Assembly (NCBI RefSeq): GCF_023715655.1
Contig: NZ_JAMBON010000007.1
Location: 1-64,000, forward strand
Origin: Oceanobacillus luteolus
GTDB taxonomy: Bacteria; Bacillota; Bacilli; Bacillales; Amphibacillaceae
DNA length: 64,000 nucleotides
Direction: 5' to 3'
This document shows, piece by piece, positions 40,636-50,298 of this stretch. The notes under the pieces were generated by a model, which was not told the DNA's origin, made no database searches, and worked only from the letters and a program-made list of their open reading frames with translations. Position 1 is the stretch's first letter. Each line of letters begins with the position of its first letter. Both the position numbers and the translations under genes were made by a program.

Positions 40636-42118
40636 TTACTGCCTCTCCCAAAAACGTCCCTTCACAACCGCAGCAACAAACTCCTCTTCAAAGCCACTAT
40701 TACCCTCAGCCAACACAACACCAACTAATTTTTCTTGGTCTTGTTTCGCTAAGTATTTCGCTCCTGTTGTTGCGATACCGATTGGCTTGAAGTATTTATA
40801 TTGCATATTTATGAATTCTTGGACTTGATCATCGAACTTTTGTTGATTCTTACTTATTCCGCCAACAACATATAGGCTATCAAAAAGAGTTGGATGGGTT
40901 GTCAGGAATGTATCCGTTACCTGCAGCGCTGTTCCGTTAGTCCCTTTCACTTCGCCAAGCTGATCACTGACGATATGGACAAACGCCCCCTCTTCTTTAA
41001 GAGCTGAAAGTGTTTTTTCCACTTCTTCATCATTAAAGTCATTACCAATCAATACTGCAACTTTTTTCGTAAATGCAGAAGGTTGTGTATTTGCAAGACT
41101 GATTGCTTCCGAGCTTTCTGTTACTGGGACATGGGACCCTGTTGGAGGCTCGACGCCAAGATTTTCAGCAAGTGCTGTCGCCATGTCTTTATCCACATTA
41201 ACCCACATGTTTACGTTTTGTTCACGTACAGATTTTGATTTTACTTTCTGCAGGTGGAATGTTAATGTTTCTAACAGATCTTTCTGCTCTACTGTTGTCA
41301 GGCTGTTCCAGAACATTCTTGGTTGAGAGAAGTAATCCTCAAACGAATCACTTGGAACTTCACTCGATTTATGTCCTTCGACCTTTTCAGGATAATGTCC
41401 AAACCCGCCTTCTTCTTCACTTGCTTCTCTTGGTGTATTTTCTTGTAGTGAATTCTTATGGAAATGGACTGGGTCCGTATCAATTGGATGTTTTTGATAG
41501 CTGTTTCTTGTATTTTGATTTCGTTCATTAATCGGTCGGTTTACCGGAATATCGTTGATGTTTGCTGAGTTTTGACGGTAAAGCTTGGTATCCCGATATG
41601 CAAAGATTCTTCCTTGTAGAACTGGGTCATTTGTGAAATCAATACCAGGTACAAGGCTGGAAGGATCAAATGCTGATTGCTCTTCCTCGGCGAAGAAATT
41701 ATCCATGAGTCGGTTCAATGTCATCTTCCCAATGGTTTCAACTGGTACAACTTCTTCTGGCCAAAACTTCGTATCGTCCAGAATGTCAAAATCATAATTC
41801 GTTGCATCTTCCTCTTCAATCAACTGAACACCAAGCTCATATTCCGGATAAGCTCCTGTTTGTACCGCTTGTATAATATTTTTCCGGAATACGCTCCCGA
41901 TTGAATGCTGTCTGTTTTCGATAAAAATGAACATCTTCATAAACTAGTGGACCGCGTTTTCCTGCACGTAAAGTTGTTTCCGTATTAGAAACTTTCACCC
42001 CGTTGTCGTCTGTCAGGTGACGGTCTCCACCTGTATTCTTTTTACGTTCCACCTCGAGCTGTGCATCTTTATGATCCATTGGTTCCTGTTCGTATCTGTC
42101 ATCTTTTTCATTAGCCAT
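40636..42118 (-). pseudogene. katE: Clade 2 (large-subunit) catalase with internal deletion and frame change
   Basis: Two frames that belong to one protein. Reading from 42118, MANEKDDRYEQE to NRERIPE is the catalase N-terminus (the LRAGKRGPLVYEDVHF stretch is typical), and it runs out at 41837. The other frame resumes at about 41880 with GAYPEYELGVQLIEEE and carries the heme-binding proximal Tyr segment QGRIFAYRDT and a DJ-1/PfpI-like C-terminal domain (to 40636). Between RIPE and YPEYEL a normal KatE has about 230-250 residues, with the distal His (VVHARG) and Asn; here they are gone, and the frame shifts at the junction near 41881. The protein cannot be an active catalase. A continuous frame that appears to start at 41940 (MKMFIF) is an out-of-frame reading of the N-terminal part. 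Confidence 0.85.
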
Positions 42119-42264
42119 GTCCATCCACATCGTTTAGCAAAACTTTTTGTAATCATTTGACACATTCCCGACCTATCCGTTTATTAAACTTGACTTTTTG
42201 GGCGGGTTGGCAAAGGTTCTGGAAGTATCGATTGGCATGAATTCTTTGATTGTTTATTGCAAAA

Positions 42265-42307
42265 AAATAACCTTGCACTTCGGCTAAGCAAACGTGCAAG
42301 GTTATTT
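42265..42307 (-). terminator. Terminator after the small membrane protein gene
   Basis: Perfect 14-base arms (AAATAACCTTGCAC and GTGCAAGGTTATTT) with seven T following on the minus strand. Confidence 0.85.
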
Positions 42308-42378
42308 CCCGGGGAATATTGTCTGTTTTTGGAATACTCATCGACAAAATACGTCAATGAGACTCCATTATTTGGTAT

Positions 42379-42729
42379 TCAGTAAAGAAACAAAGGGATA
42401 TAAAGGAGTACACCAAGAATGAACATTGTCACGAGCAGCAGAATGCTTTTCCATCGCTTTTTCCTCCAAAATAATAAGGAAACAATAATGCTCTGAATGA
42501 AGATTAGAGTCGCACCAATCATGACCAGCAGTAAAGAACCCATAAAAGTTCCTAACATATTTACGATAAGACCGACAGGCATTAGGGCGATTGTTAAGAT
42601 TGCTGCTGGACTGTTTTTAATACGCTCCAGTATTTTTTTCTTATCCGACTCCGTATATTGATCATATTCAACGAGCGCAAACCAACCTGTAAGTACGACG
42701 ATCGCTCCAAGCACCGAAAATGATCCCAT
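42379..42729 (-). CDS. Small membrane protein of unknown function
   Basis: 116 residues from the ATG at 42729-42727, which follows GAGGGAGGG; the open frame further upstream lacks a site. About four hydrophobic segments, separated by a short charged loop (YTESDKKKILERIKN) and a basic WRKKRWKS. I recognise no family. It sits between two damaged stress genes. Confidence 0.65.
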   Translation of the reverse strand: MGSFSVLGAIVVLTGWFALVEYDQYTESDKKKILERIKNSPAAILTIALMPVGLIVNMLGTFMGSLLLVMIGATLIFIQSIIVSLLFWRKKRWKSILLLVTMFILGVLLYIPLFLY

Positions 42730-42908
42730 AATCAACCCTCCCTCTATCCTTCTATTCGTACTGATATTTAAAACTCCTCTATCTATCATTCTAACCAACA
42801 AACATAATTATGAAACTAAATGGCAACTTTCCACGCTATTCCTTCACCAACGAATAAATCTTTCAACATCGGGTATAGACGACTAAACGCAAAAAGGAGG
42901 ACTTTTTG

Positions 42909-43483
42909 ATGGATAAAAAAATAATCGGCGGTGTATTCTCGGATGTAGCTACTACAGAACAAGTCATTACAAAATTGAAGGAACAAGGCTACACTTCCAA
43001 TGATATTTCTGTATTTGTGCACGATAAAAGTAAAGCAAACGTTCTGGAAGATGAGACACGGACTGGAGTCATTACGGATGATGAAGGTCGAGCGAAAAAT
43101 GCTGGTAAAGGAGCTGGTATCGGAGCTGCGACTGGCGGGTTGCTCGGAGGACTAAGCGGATTAGTTTTAGGACTAGGACTCTTAACCATTCCAGGTATTG
43201 GTCAGATCGCCGCAGCAGGTCCGATTGCGGCAGCACTGACTGGAGCTGGAATTGCGCAGGCGGCGGTGGTATTGTCGGTGCTCTTGTTGGACTAGGTATT
43301 CCAGAAGAGCAAGCGAAGCAATATGAAGGTTTCCTTAAAAACGGAAAAATTATTGTACTAGTTGAAGCGGATGAAGAACATGAAAACCTTGTTTATGCCA
43401 CATTCATGTCCCATGATACGGAAAATAAAGGGATGTATCCAGAGCATGCAACTACGAGAAGCAGACGTGCAGATAGATTTTAA
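42909..43483 (+). pseudogene. YflT-type general stress protein gene, split by a one-base frameshift
   Basis: From the ATG at 42909 (AAAGGAGGA upstream) the protein begins with IIGGVFSDVATTEQVITKL, the YflT domain, and then a Gly/Ala-rich hydrophobic core. At about 43254 the frame breaks: the reading ends at 43295, while the adjacent frame continues cleanly with GIVGALVGLGIPEEQAKQYE and FLKNGKIIVLVEADEEHEN to a stop at 43481-43483. Adding one G after ATTG at 43251-43254 restores an uninterrupted protein of about 191 residues. Either a recent mutation or a sequencing error. Its paralogues in Bacillus are sigma-B-dependent proteins. Confidence 0.85.
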
Positions 43484-43491
43484 TTGTAATG

Positions 43492-43522
43492 AAAGGGAGA
43501 TGTTGTCATGACATCTCCCTTT
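43492..43522 (+). terminator. Terminator after yflT-like gene
   Basis: AAAGGGAGATGT (43492-43503) and ACATCTCCCTTT (43511-43522) pair perfectly and T follows. It nearly equals the terminator at 54785. Confidence 0.88.
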
Positions 43523-43540
43523 TAGTATACGTATTCCTCT

Positions 43541-44590
43541 TCATACCTGAACTCCAAATTTATACCTAGTAACAGAATAATATTTTTCACCCGGTTGTAA
43601 AAGGATGCTTGGAAAATTACTGTGGTGGATCGCATCAGGTGGAGCTTGAGTTTCCAGACAAATTGCAATGTGCTTAGAAGACTTCTTTCCTCCATGCATC
43701 ACCAAATCATCACCTAGATTATTAGATGTATAGATTACGACACTGGGCTGGTTTGTCTCCACCGTTAGTACCCTGCCGGATTTCTTTTCACTTAAAGTGA
43801 TATTACTAGCATCCTCTTTCAGCATAAATGGATGGTCGAATCCATTCCCTGTTAACTCAATTTGCGGATGATTTGATTGGAATACTTCTCTCAATTCTCT
43901 TCCTCTTCTGAGATCAAATACAGTTCCATCCACTTCCAGCATGTTACCTGTCGGAATAAAGTTCTCATCCAACTCTAGAAAACGGGTACTATCCATTTTC
44001 AATTCATGGTTTCGCATGTCCCTTTTAAAGTTTCCCGATAAATTAAAATAGCTGTGATTCGTCAGATTGAGCAACGTCTTTTTATCGGTCTTACCTTCAA
44101 TCATCTGGGTCCATTCATTTTTATCATTCAGCAAATAAGTTACGGTTGCTGTCACGTTTCCTGGATAGTTTTCTTCTCCATCCTTGCTCAGATACGTGAA
44201 TTCAACTCCGATTTGATTTTCCTTTCTGAGTATCTTACCTTCCCAAATCTTTTTATGAAAACCTTCCACACCACCATGAAGATGATTTGGACCTTCATTT
44301 TCAGCAAGCTTATAGATTTCATCATCAAGTTGAAATGTGGCATCCTTTACCCTTCCAGCCACTCTTCCAATAATTGCCCCAAAGAAGGCAGGGTTAGATA
44401 AATAATCTTCTATATGACCAAATCCGGCGACGATATTTTCAAAGTTTCCATCTTTATCGGGTGTTAAGATCTCAGTAACGATACAACCTAGATTCAGAAC
44501 GGTCATCTGCATTCCGTTATTATTTTTCATCGTATAAGCGATGATTTGTTTACCTTGTAAATGGCCTATAACATTTGCAGAAACATCCAT
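43541..44590 (-). CDS. galM: Aldose 1-epimerase
   Basis: 349 residues from the ATG at 44590, which follows AAGGAG at 8 bases; a GTG two codons earlier is too close to that site. Marks of the family are NGMQMTVLNLGCIVTEIL, RVAGRVKDATF, the catalytic His-containing NEGPNHLHGGVEGFHKK, LLNLTNHSYFNLSG, and the catalytic Glu in CLETQAPPDA. Mutarotase speeds alpha/beta interconversion of sugars such as xylose and galactose. It follows xylB by 69 bases, across a hairpin (44616-44648), so it is the third gene of a xylose operon. Confidence 0.88.
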   Translation of the reverse strand: MDVSANVIGHLQGKQIIAYTMKNNNGMQMTVLNLGCIVTEILTPDKDGNFENIVAGFGHIEDYLSNPAFFGAIIGRVAGRVKDATFQLDDEIYKLAENEGPNHLHGGVEGFHKKIWEGKILRKENQIGVEFTYLSKDGEENYPGNVTATVTYLLNDKNEWTQMIEGKTDKKTLLNLTNHSYFNLSGNFKRDMRNHELKMDSTRFLELDENFIPTGNMLEVDGTVFDLRRGRELREVFQSNHPQIELTGNGFDHPFMLKEDASNITLSEKKSGRVLTVETNQPSVVIYTSNNLGDDLVMHGGKKSSKHIAICLETQAPPDAIHHSNFPSILLQPGEKYYSVTRYKFGVQV

Positions 44591-44615
44591 CGTCACCTCT
44601 CCTTTACATCACAAT

Positions 44616-44648
44616 AGTAGTCCACAAGTAGAAAACCCGTGGACTACT
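44616..44648 (-). terminator. Hairpin between xylB and galM
   Basis: AGTAGTCCAC (44616-44625) pairs with GTGGACTACT (44639-44648). No T-run on the minus strand, so it is probably a processing or attenuating structure. Confidence 0.45.
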
Positions 44649-44659
44649 GTAGCTCTATA

Positions 44660-46159
44660 CTAATTCCTATATTCCATCAACTGTTCATTCAACTCTTTCG
44701 TTTTACCATATACCCCTTGGTAAATTTTAAAGAGCCCTTTATACTTCTCTACATTTTCAGGAATCGGAGTATACACTTTATCTTCCTTCAAGAAAGCATC
44801 AGCACAATCTTTTAATGAGCCAAACCAGCCACAACCATAAGCCGCTAGCATAGCAGCTCCCATTCCTGGTCCTTGTTCACTTTTCAGCTTGATAATATTC
44901 GCTTGAAAAATATCGGCTTGCATTTGCAGCCAAATTTCATTTTTCGCTCCTCCACCGATGGTGACAATTTTATCGATTTTCTTTCCATGTTGACGGAATA
45001 TCTCAACGGACTCATTTAAGGAAAAAGTAATCCCTTCTAGAACAGCTCGGGCAAAATGCTTTTTCTTATGTGTTCCATCCATTCCGATGAAACTTCCCCG
45101 AATCGTGGAATCGACGTGCGGGGTCCTTTCCCCTACAATATACGGGGTGAAGATCAAGCCATTTGACCCGATGGATACATCCCCGACATCAGCTAATAAC
45201 TCTTCGAAACTGATATCCTCGGCGAATGTATCCTTAAACCAGGACAAGCTATGCCCAGCAGACAAGGTCACACCCATCGTATAAAATGCACCCGGTGCCG
45301 CATGATTAAAGTAATGGACTTTTCCTGCAAAATCCTTCTCAACACTAGCTTCATAAGACAAGACGACACCCGACGTCCCGGTACTTACTAATGTTTTTCC
45401 GTCTTCCAAGATTCCCGAACCAATCGCTCCACATGCATTATCCGCTCCGCCAGCAAACACCTTTGTACGTTTGCTAAGCCCTGTAATTTCCGCAATTTCC
45501 TCCGTTATTGTTCCAACTTCAGCATGTGATTCCACAAGTGGTGGGCAAATTTCTCGAGTGATTCCTAAGCTTTCACAGATTTCATTACTCCATGTTTTTT
45601 CAGCAACATCCAAGAGGAGTGTTCCTGCAGCATCAGAATATTCCATTTGGAGTTCTCCAGTCAGGCAATAGCGTACATAATCTTTAGGTAAGACAAATGT
45701 ATTTACTCTCGCAAAAATATCCGGTTCGTGTTTTTTCACCCAAAGTATTTTAGGAAGAGTGAAGCCTTCTAATGCAGGATTTTTTGTAATCTCCAATAAG
45801 CGCCCTTTTCCAACTCTCTCATAAATTTCTTGGCACTCTTCCGTTGTTCTCGTATCATTCCAGAGAATCGCATTCCGCAACACTTCATTTTGATCATCAA
45901 GCAGAACTAAACCATGCATTTGTCCCGAAAAACTGAGTCCTTCAATTTCTTCTGGACGCCCTGTAAAATTTTTCATAAGTTCTGCCAGCCCAGCCATCGT
46001 TTGGTCCACCCAATCTTGTGGGTTTTGCTCACTGTATCCGGCCCATTCCTGTAAGAGCGGATAAGATTTCGACACTTCCTGAACGACATCTCCATGCTGG
46101 TCCACTAATAATATTTTCACTGCACTAGTTCCTAAATCAACACCAATCACATATTTCAT
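44660..46159 (-). CDS. xylB: Xylulokinase
   Basis: 499 residues from the ATG at 46159-46157, which follows GGTGGGG; the open frame extends 26 codons upstream through an intercistronic hairpin. FGGY kinase marks: VIGVDLGTSAVKILLVD at the N-terminus, SGQMHGLVLLDD, GGADNACGAIGSG and the C-terminal TIGGGAKNEIWLQ. It phosphorylates D-xylulose with ATP for entry into the pentose-phosphate pathway. The catalytic Asp of the family lies in the GGADNACG segment. Confidence 0.93.
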   Translation of the reverse strand: MKYVIGVDLGTSAVKILLVDQHGDVVQEVSKSYPLLQEWAGYSEQNPQDWVDQTMAGLAELMKNFTGRPEEIEGLSFSGQMHGLVLLDDQNEVLRNAILWNDTRTTEECQEIYERVGKGRLLEITKNPALEGFTLPKILWVKKHEPDIFARVNTFVLPKDYVRYCLTGELQMEYSDAAGTLLLDVAEKTWSNEICESLGITREICPPLVESHAEVGTITEEIAEITGLSKRTKVFAGGADNACGAIGSGILEDGKTLVSTGTSGVVLSYEASVEKDFAGKVHYFNHAAPGAFYTMGVTLSAGHSLSWFKDTFAEDISFEELLADVGDVSIGSNGLIFTPYIVGERTPHVDSTIRGSFIGMDGTHKKKHFARAVLEGITFSLNESVEIFRQHGKKIDKIVTIGGGAKNEIWLQMQADIFQANIIKLKSEQGPGMGAAMLAAYGCGWFGSLKDCADAFLKEDKVYTPIPENVEKYKGLFKIYQGVYGKTKELNEQLMEYRN

Positions 46160-46186
46160 CTTTCCCCACCTGCTTTTCCTATAATA

Positions 46187-46219
46187 AAAGACGAAGCTGG
46201 CTACCTGTTCTTCGTCTTT
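46187..46219 (-). terminator. Intercistronic hairpin between xylA and xylB
   Basis: AAAGACGAAG (46187-46196) and CTTCGTCTTT (46210-46219) pair perfectly, followed on the minus strand by TTATTAT. A weak terminator here would make less xylB than xylA. It resembles the hairpin at 54852. Confidence 0.6.
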
Positions 46220-46229
46220 ATTATTTTGG

Positions 46230-47552
46230 TTAATCATTAAATGTTGTCAATAAGTATTGATTAATCGTAGCTTTAATACTTTCCTGCTTACCAGATGCAT
46301 GCTGGATATCCTTCAAATCTAACGCGTACGCTTCTAATTTCTTCAAGTCTGTATTACCTTCCACAATATCCAAGCCGATGCCTTCTGTATACGATTGGTA
46401 ACGATCTTCAATAATTCCATCCAATACGTTATCATCGATTAAGCGCTGTGCCACTTTTAGACCGATTGCAAAGCTGTCCATACCCGCAATATGTGCATGG
46501 AACAGATCTTCTGGTGTAAATGAACCACGGCGTACTTTCGCATCAAAGTTCAATCCTCCGCGGCCTAAGCCACCATTTTTCAAAATTTCATACATGGCAA
46601 GTACGGTCGTATGCAGGTCAGTCGGGAATTCGTCGGTATCCCAGCCGAGTAACGGATGACCTTGGTTTGCGTCTACAGAACCTAGCATGTTATGGATTCT
46701 TGCATAATGCAATTCATGTTCAAATGTGTGACCTGCAAGTGTTGCATGGTTTGCTTCAATATTGAATTTGAAAATATTTTCTAAGCCATAGTGTTGTAAG
46801 AAAGCATATCCGCTCGCCACATCAAAATCATACTGATGAGATGTTGGCTCTTTTGGTTTTGGTTCAATCAGGAACTGTGCATCAAAGCCAATTTCATTTG
46901 CATAATCTTTTGCCATATGGAAGAAGCGCGCCAGATTATCCAATTCCAGCTTCATATTTGTATTCAAGAGAGTCTCGTATCCTTCACGACCACCCCAGAA
47001 TACATAGTTTTCGGCACCTAATTCCTTTCCAACCTCTAAAGCCTTCTTCACTTTAGCTGCTGCATACGCAAACACATCTGCGTTATTGGATGAAGCCGCT
47101 CCATGGACAAATCGTGGATGACTGAAGTTGTTCACTGTATTCCAGAGCAATTTCGTCTTGCTGTCTTTCATGTAATCTTTGATCATCGCTACAATAATAT
47201 CCAGGTTTTTATTCGTTTCCCTTAATGTATCCCCTTCAGGAGCGATATCCACATCATGAAAAGCGAAATATGGGGCATTGATTTTTTCAAAGAATTCGAA
47301 TGCTGCTTCGACACGTGCTTTCGCTAAATCCAAACCTGTATACTTATCCCAAGGGCGGACGGCAGTGCCGACACCGAATGGATCGGATAAGTCCTCTGTA
47401 AATGTATGCCAGTAGGCAATACCAAAGCGAAGAATCTCTTCCATTGTCTTTCCACCGACTTTTTCTGTCGGATTGTAAAATTTAAAGGCTAATGGATTCG
47501 TTGATTTTGGACCTTCGTACTGGATTTTCTCAATTGTTTTAAAGTATGTCAT
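46230..47552 (-). CDS. xylA: Xylose isomerase
   Basis: 440 residues, the usual size. Motifs include [15 protein letters not shown] (catalytic His), [32 protein letters not shown] (metal-binding Glu), [17 protein letters not shown] and [19 protein letters not shown]. It isomerises D-xylose to D-xylulose using two divalent metal ions. First gene of the xylA-xylB-galM operon. Confidence 0.96.
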   Translation of the reverse strand: MTYFKTIEKIQYEGPKSTNPLAFKFYNPTEKVGGKTMEEILRFGIAYWHTFTEDLSDPFGVGTAVRPWDKYTGLDLAKARVEAAFEFFEKINAPYFAFHDVDIAPEGDTLRETNKNLDIIVAMIKDYMKDSKTKLLWNTVNNFSHPRFVHGAASSNNADVFAYAAAKVKKALEVGKELGAENYVFWGGREGYETLLNTNMKLELDNLARFFHMAKDYANEIGFDAQFLIEPKPKEPTSHQYDFDVASGYAFLQHYGLENIFKFNIEANHATLAGHTFEHELHYARIHNMLGSVDANQGHPLLGWDTDEFPTDLHTTVLAMYEILKNGGLGRGGLNFDAKVRRGSFTPEDLFHAHIAGMDSFAIGLKVAQRLIDDNVLDGIIEDRYQSYTEGIGLDIVEGNTDLKKLEAYALDLKDIQHASGKQESIKATINQYLLTTFND

Positions 47553-47619
47553 GAATACACCCTCCTAATAATGTTGAAACTTCTTGAAAGTAATGTTTCT
47601 ACTATTTGAATCACTCTAC

Positions 47620-47648
47620 ACTCAGTTAGTATAGCAACTGAACTGAGT
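47620..47648 (-). promoter_or_regulatory. Inverted repeat around the xylA -10 region
   Basis: ACTCAGTT (47620-47627) is mirrored by AACTGAGT (47641-47648), and TATACT, a good minus-strand -10, lies in the spacer at 47633-47628. A repressor bound here would cover the promoter. The arms differ from the XylR operator at 51670, so the regulator is uncertain. No good -35 hexamer is present. Confidence 0.5.
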
Positions 47649-47810
47649 TTCGGTTTTAATCCCTTATTTATTCATCTATCAATCTATATCTTTTAAAATC
47701 TCCCCGTTTATCCTCTTCCAACCATTTTCTTTGTTGTCTGGATAGATAAAGAGAATTTGATGTCGTATAATACTTGTACATCATAGACAATTTGAACAGG
47801 GGGAGATTAT

Positions 47811-48428
47811 TTGAACAACGCAATGGGCAAGCTTTATTCCATATTCGAATGGGTCACCAGATTTGCCTTCGTGAATCTGTTATGGATTCTGTTCACTTTG
47901 CTCGGTGGCGTCATACTTGGATTTTATCCTGCGACCATCAGCATGTTTGCCATGGTCCGCGACTGGTTGCGAGGAAAATCAGACATCCCGGTCTTTAAGA
48001 ATTATTGGAATTACTATAAACAGGACTTCTGGAAAAGTAACCTTTTAGGAATCTTTATTAATGTTCTTTTCGCTCTCATCGCCATAGATATTTATTACAT
48101 TCAACATGCAAATGAACAACTTACCTGGACGTATGTCCCGTTATTCGCATTCATGCTGATTATCCTTATCTATTTGTTTTACATTTTTCCGAGCTTTGTG
48201 CATTACGACTTGAAGATTCTGCCACTCTTGAAAAATGCATTCTTAATTATGATCATTAGTCCGATACATAGTTTCTTGATGATGGTCTGTCTCATTTCCA
48301 TATTTTTCATTATGCAAGCGGTACCAGCATTATTTTTTATATTCGGTGGTACAACCTATGCATTTATCACCACTTGGCTTAGCTTGCATGCTTTCAATAA
48401 AATTCAAGAAAAACAACAAGCAAACTGA
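47811..48428 (+). CDS. YesL family membrane protein (DUF624)
   Basis: 205 residues, TTG start with GGGGGAG five bases upstream, about five membrane segments. The N-terminal NLLWILFTLLGGVILGFYPATISMFAMVRDWLRG is the DUF624 core. YesL proteins are regularly found with polysaccharide-uptake ABC operons, role unknown. It is divergent from xylA and convergent with the xylo-oligosaccharide ABC operon. TATAAT at 47766-47771 is the probable -10; an ACTTGTACATC around 47773 vaguely resembles an AraR site. A paralogue at 56541 serves the second sugar operon. Confidence 0.8.
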   Translation: MNNAMGKLYSIFEWVTRFAFVNLLWILFTLLGGVILGFYPATISMFAMVRDWLRGKSDIPVFKNYWNYYKQDFWKSNLLGIFINVLFALIAIDIYYIQHANEQLTWTYVPLFAFMLIILIYLFYIFPSFVHYDLKILPLLKNAFLIMIISPIHSFLMMVCLISIFFIMQAVPALFFIFGGTTYAFITTWLSLHAFNKIQEKQQAN

Positions 48429-48433
48429 CCATT

Positions 48434-48473
48434 CACACCATTTCTTCCCAAGCGGCTGGAGTGGTGTGTTTTT
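48434..48473. terminator. Convergent terminator between the YesL gene and the ABC operon
   Basis: CACACCA (48434-48440) pairs with TGGTGTG (48462-48468), followed by TTTTT on the plus strand. Confidence 0.7.
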
Positions 48474-49293
48474 ACCCTTTCACAGCGCTGGCCGTGATTC
48501 CTTCCATGATTTTGTTGCTGAAGAATAAGAATGCTATGATGATAGGTAATACACTAATCACCAACGTCGCCCCTATCGCACCCCAGTCCGTCATATACTG
48601 TCCGATAAAGTTTTGGATACCAACAGTAAGTGTTTTATATTTATCGGAACTGATAAACGTATTGACGAATACGAATTCGTTCCAATTGTAAATCATATTA
48701 ATGATCACGGTTGTTGACATGATTGGCATCGATATCGGAAGAATAATACTGAAGAACATGCGATGGATTGAACTTCCGTCAATGATCGCCGCCTCTTCAA
48801 TTTCCCGAGGGATCGTCGTATAGAATCCATATAAAATCATAACCGTAATCGGCAAATTATAAGTGACATACGTAATGACGATAGATAATGGATTATCAAT
48901 TAAATTGACATTTAAAAACATGTTATACAAAGGAATCAAAGCGGAATGAATCGGAATCATAAGACCCATCATAATAATCCCTAGAACCAGCCCACTTAAT
49001 TTCCATCTCATCCTCGTTATCGCGAACGTTGCCATACTTGCAATGAGCACCGTCAGTACTGTAGCAACAACGGTTATCCAAATACTGTTCCAGAAATATG
49101 TTCCAATCCCGCCTTCAAATACTTTTAAATAGTTCTCCCATTTCGGATCCAGCGGAAGCGCAAATGGATTACCCGCGAATATCTCTTGGTTTGTCTTTAA
49201 GGAAAACGTGAACAGCCAAATGATCGGGAATATCTGGAAGACAGCGACTAAACCTAAACAAATATAAAGTATCGTAAGACCAAGTCGACGCAT
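48472..49293 (-). CDS. ABC sugar importer permease (MalG type)
   Basis: 273 residues from the ATG at 49293, preceded by AGGAGG at 7 bases. Six membrane segments and the cytoplasmic EAA loop (EEAAIIDGSSIHRMFFSIILP) that contacts the ATPase. Third gene of the binding protein-permease-permease set. A xylo-oligosaccharide substrate is inferred from the neighbouring xylR and xylosidase genes. Confidence 0.85.
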   Translation of the reverse strand: MRRLGLTILYICLGLVAVFQIFPIIWLFTFSLKTNQEIFAGNPFALPLDPKWENYLKVFEGGIGTYFWNSIWITVVATVLTVLIASMATFAITRMRWKLSGLVLGIIMMGLMIPIHSALIPLYNMFLNVNLIDNPLSIVITYVTYNLPITVMILYGFYTTIPREIEEAAIIDGSSIHRMFFSIILPISMPIMSTTVIINMIYNWNEFVFVNTFISSDKYKTLTVGIQNFIGQYMTDWGAIGATLVISVLPIIIAFLFFSNKIMEGITASAVKG

Positions 49294-49307
49294 CTGCAAT
49301 CCTCCTC

Positions 49308-50186
49308 TTAGTATTGAATTTCCTCATTATTTGCGGTTGCTCGGCGAACAACGATTGTAACAATCAACGTTATGATCAACAGTAAGAAACCAATGGCACT
49401 TCCATAGCCGAAATCATAACTAGAGAAGGCTAACTTATACATGTACGATGCCATCACTTCACTAGCTCCGTTCGGTCCTCCACCTGTCATTACATAAATC
49501 AAGTCGAAGTATTTTAATGAACCGACAAAGGATAATACAATCGTAACTTTAAATACGTTCATCACTAATGGAATTTTGATTTTCATCGCTATTTGCAATG
49601 GAGACGCTCCGTCAATTTTGGCTGCTTCTATCAAGGATTCCGGGATGTTCTTTAATGCAGCGTAGTAGATTAAGATGTAGAATCCCGCATATTGCCAAAT
49701 GATAGGAACAAATATTGCAAACAGCACAAGATCGTTATCTGCCAACCATGCTGGAGGATTATCCACTCCAAGAGACATGAGAATACTATTCAACATACCG
49801 TTTGAAGGGTTATACACTTTGATCCACAACTGAGCAATGGCAACAGAGGATAAAAGCATTGGTATTAAGTATATTTTTCTAAGTAGATTTGTACCTTTTA
49901 ATTTAGACGCAAGTATTAATGCAACTGCTAAATAACCGATCAGACTAAGACCAGAAAATATCGCCAACAGGAAAGAATGCTTGGCACTTTGCCAAAACTT
50001 TGCATCTTGTAATGCAACAATATAATTATCTAGTCCGATAAACTCCATCGCCCCTATGCCGTCCCATTTCATTAACCCAAAATATCCTGAAAGAAATAAT
50101 GGAATAAGGATTAGAACAGCTATCAAAAGGATTGCCGGGAGTGTATATAAGAAAATGATCCACTTATTGGACATCACTTTATTCAT
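49308..50186 (-). CDS. ABC sugar importer permease (MalF type)
   Basis: About 292 residues; I took the ATG at 50186 because the residues that follow match the family start (a second ATG at 50201 is possible). Six membrane segments with the EAA loop EAAKIDGASPLQIAMKIKIPL. It pairs with the permease that follows after 14 bases. Confidence 0.82.
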   Translation of the reverse strand: MNKVMSNKWIIFLYTLPAILLIAVLILIPLFLSGYFGLMKWDGIGAMEFIGLDNYIVALQDAKFWQSAKHSFLLAIFSGLSLIGYLAVALILASKLKGTNLLRKIYLIPMLLSSVAIAQLWIKVYNPSNGMLNSILMSLGVDNPPAWLADNDLVLFAIFVPIIWQYAGFYILIYYAALKNIPESLIEAAKIDGASPLQIAMKIKIPLVMNVFKVTIVLSFVGSLKYFDLIYVMTGGGPNGASEVMASYMYKLAFSSYDFGYGSAIGFLLLIITLIVTIVVRRATANNEEIQY

Positions 50187-50298
50187 GATATTCAACCCCA
50201 TGTTATCGATTTGGAAGTCCTTTTCTCTAAAACTGTTAGATAAGAAAAGGGCAATAGATGCCCTTCTCTCATCTGTTTTTCATAGTAAAACCAAGGCA

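Noticed and set aside
41837-41940. Start of the catalase C-terminal frame read as a new protein (MKMFIF...)
   Set aside because: These residues are an out-of-frame reading of the true N-terminal part (EDVHFYRKQTAFNRERIPE); no ribosome binding site.
42153-42347. Minus-strand open frame of 64 codons
   Set aside because: It spans the terminator hairpin at 42265-42307 and has no family resemblance.
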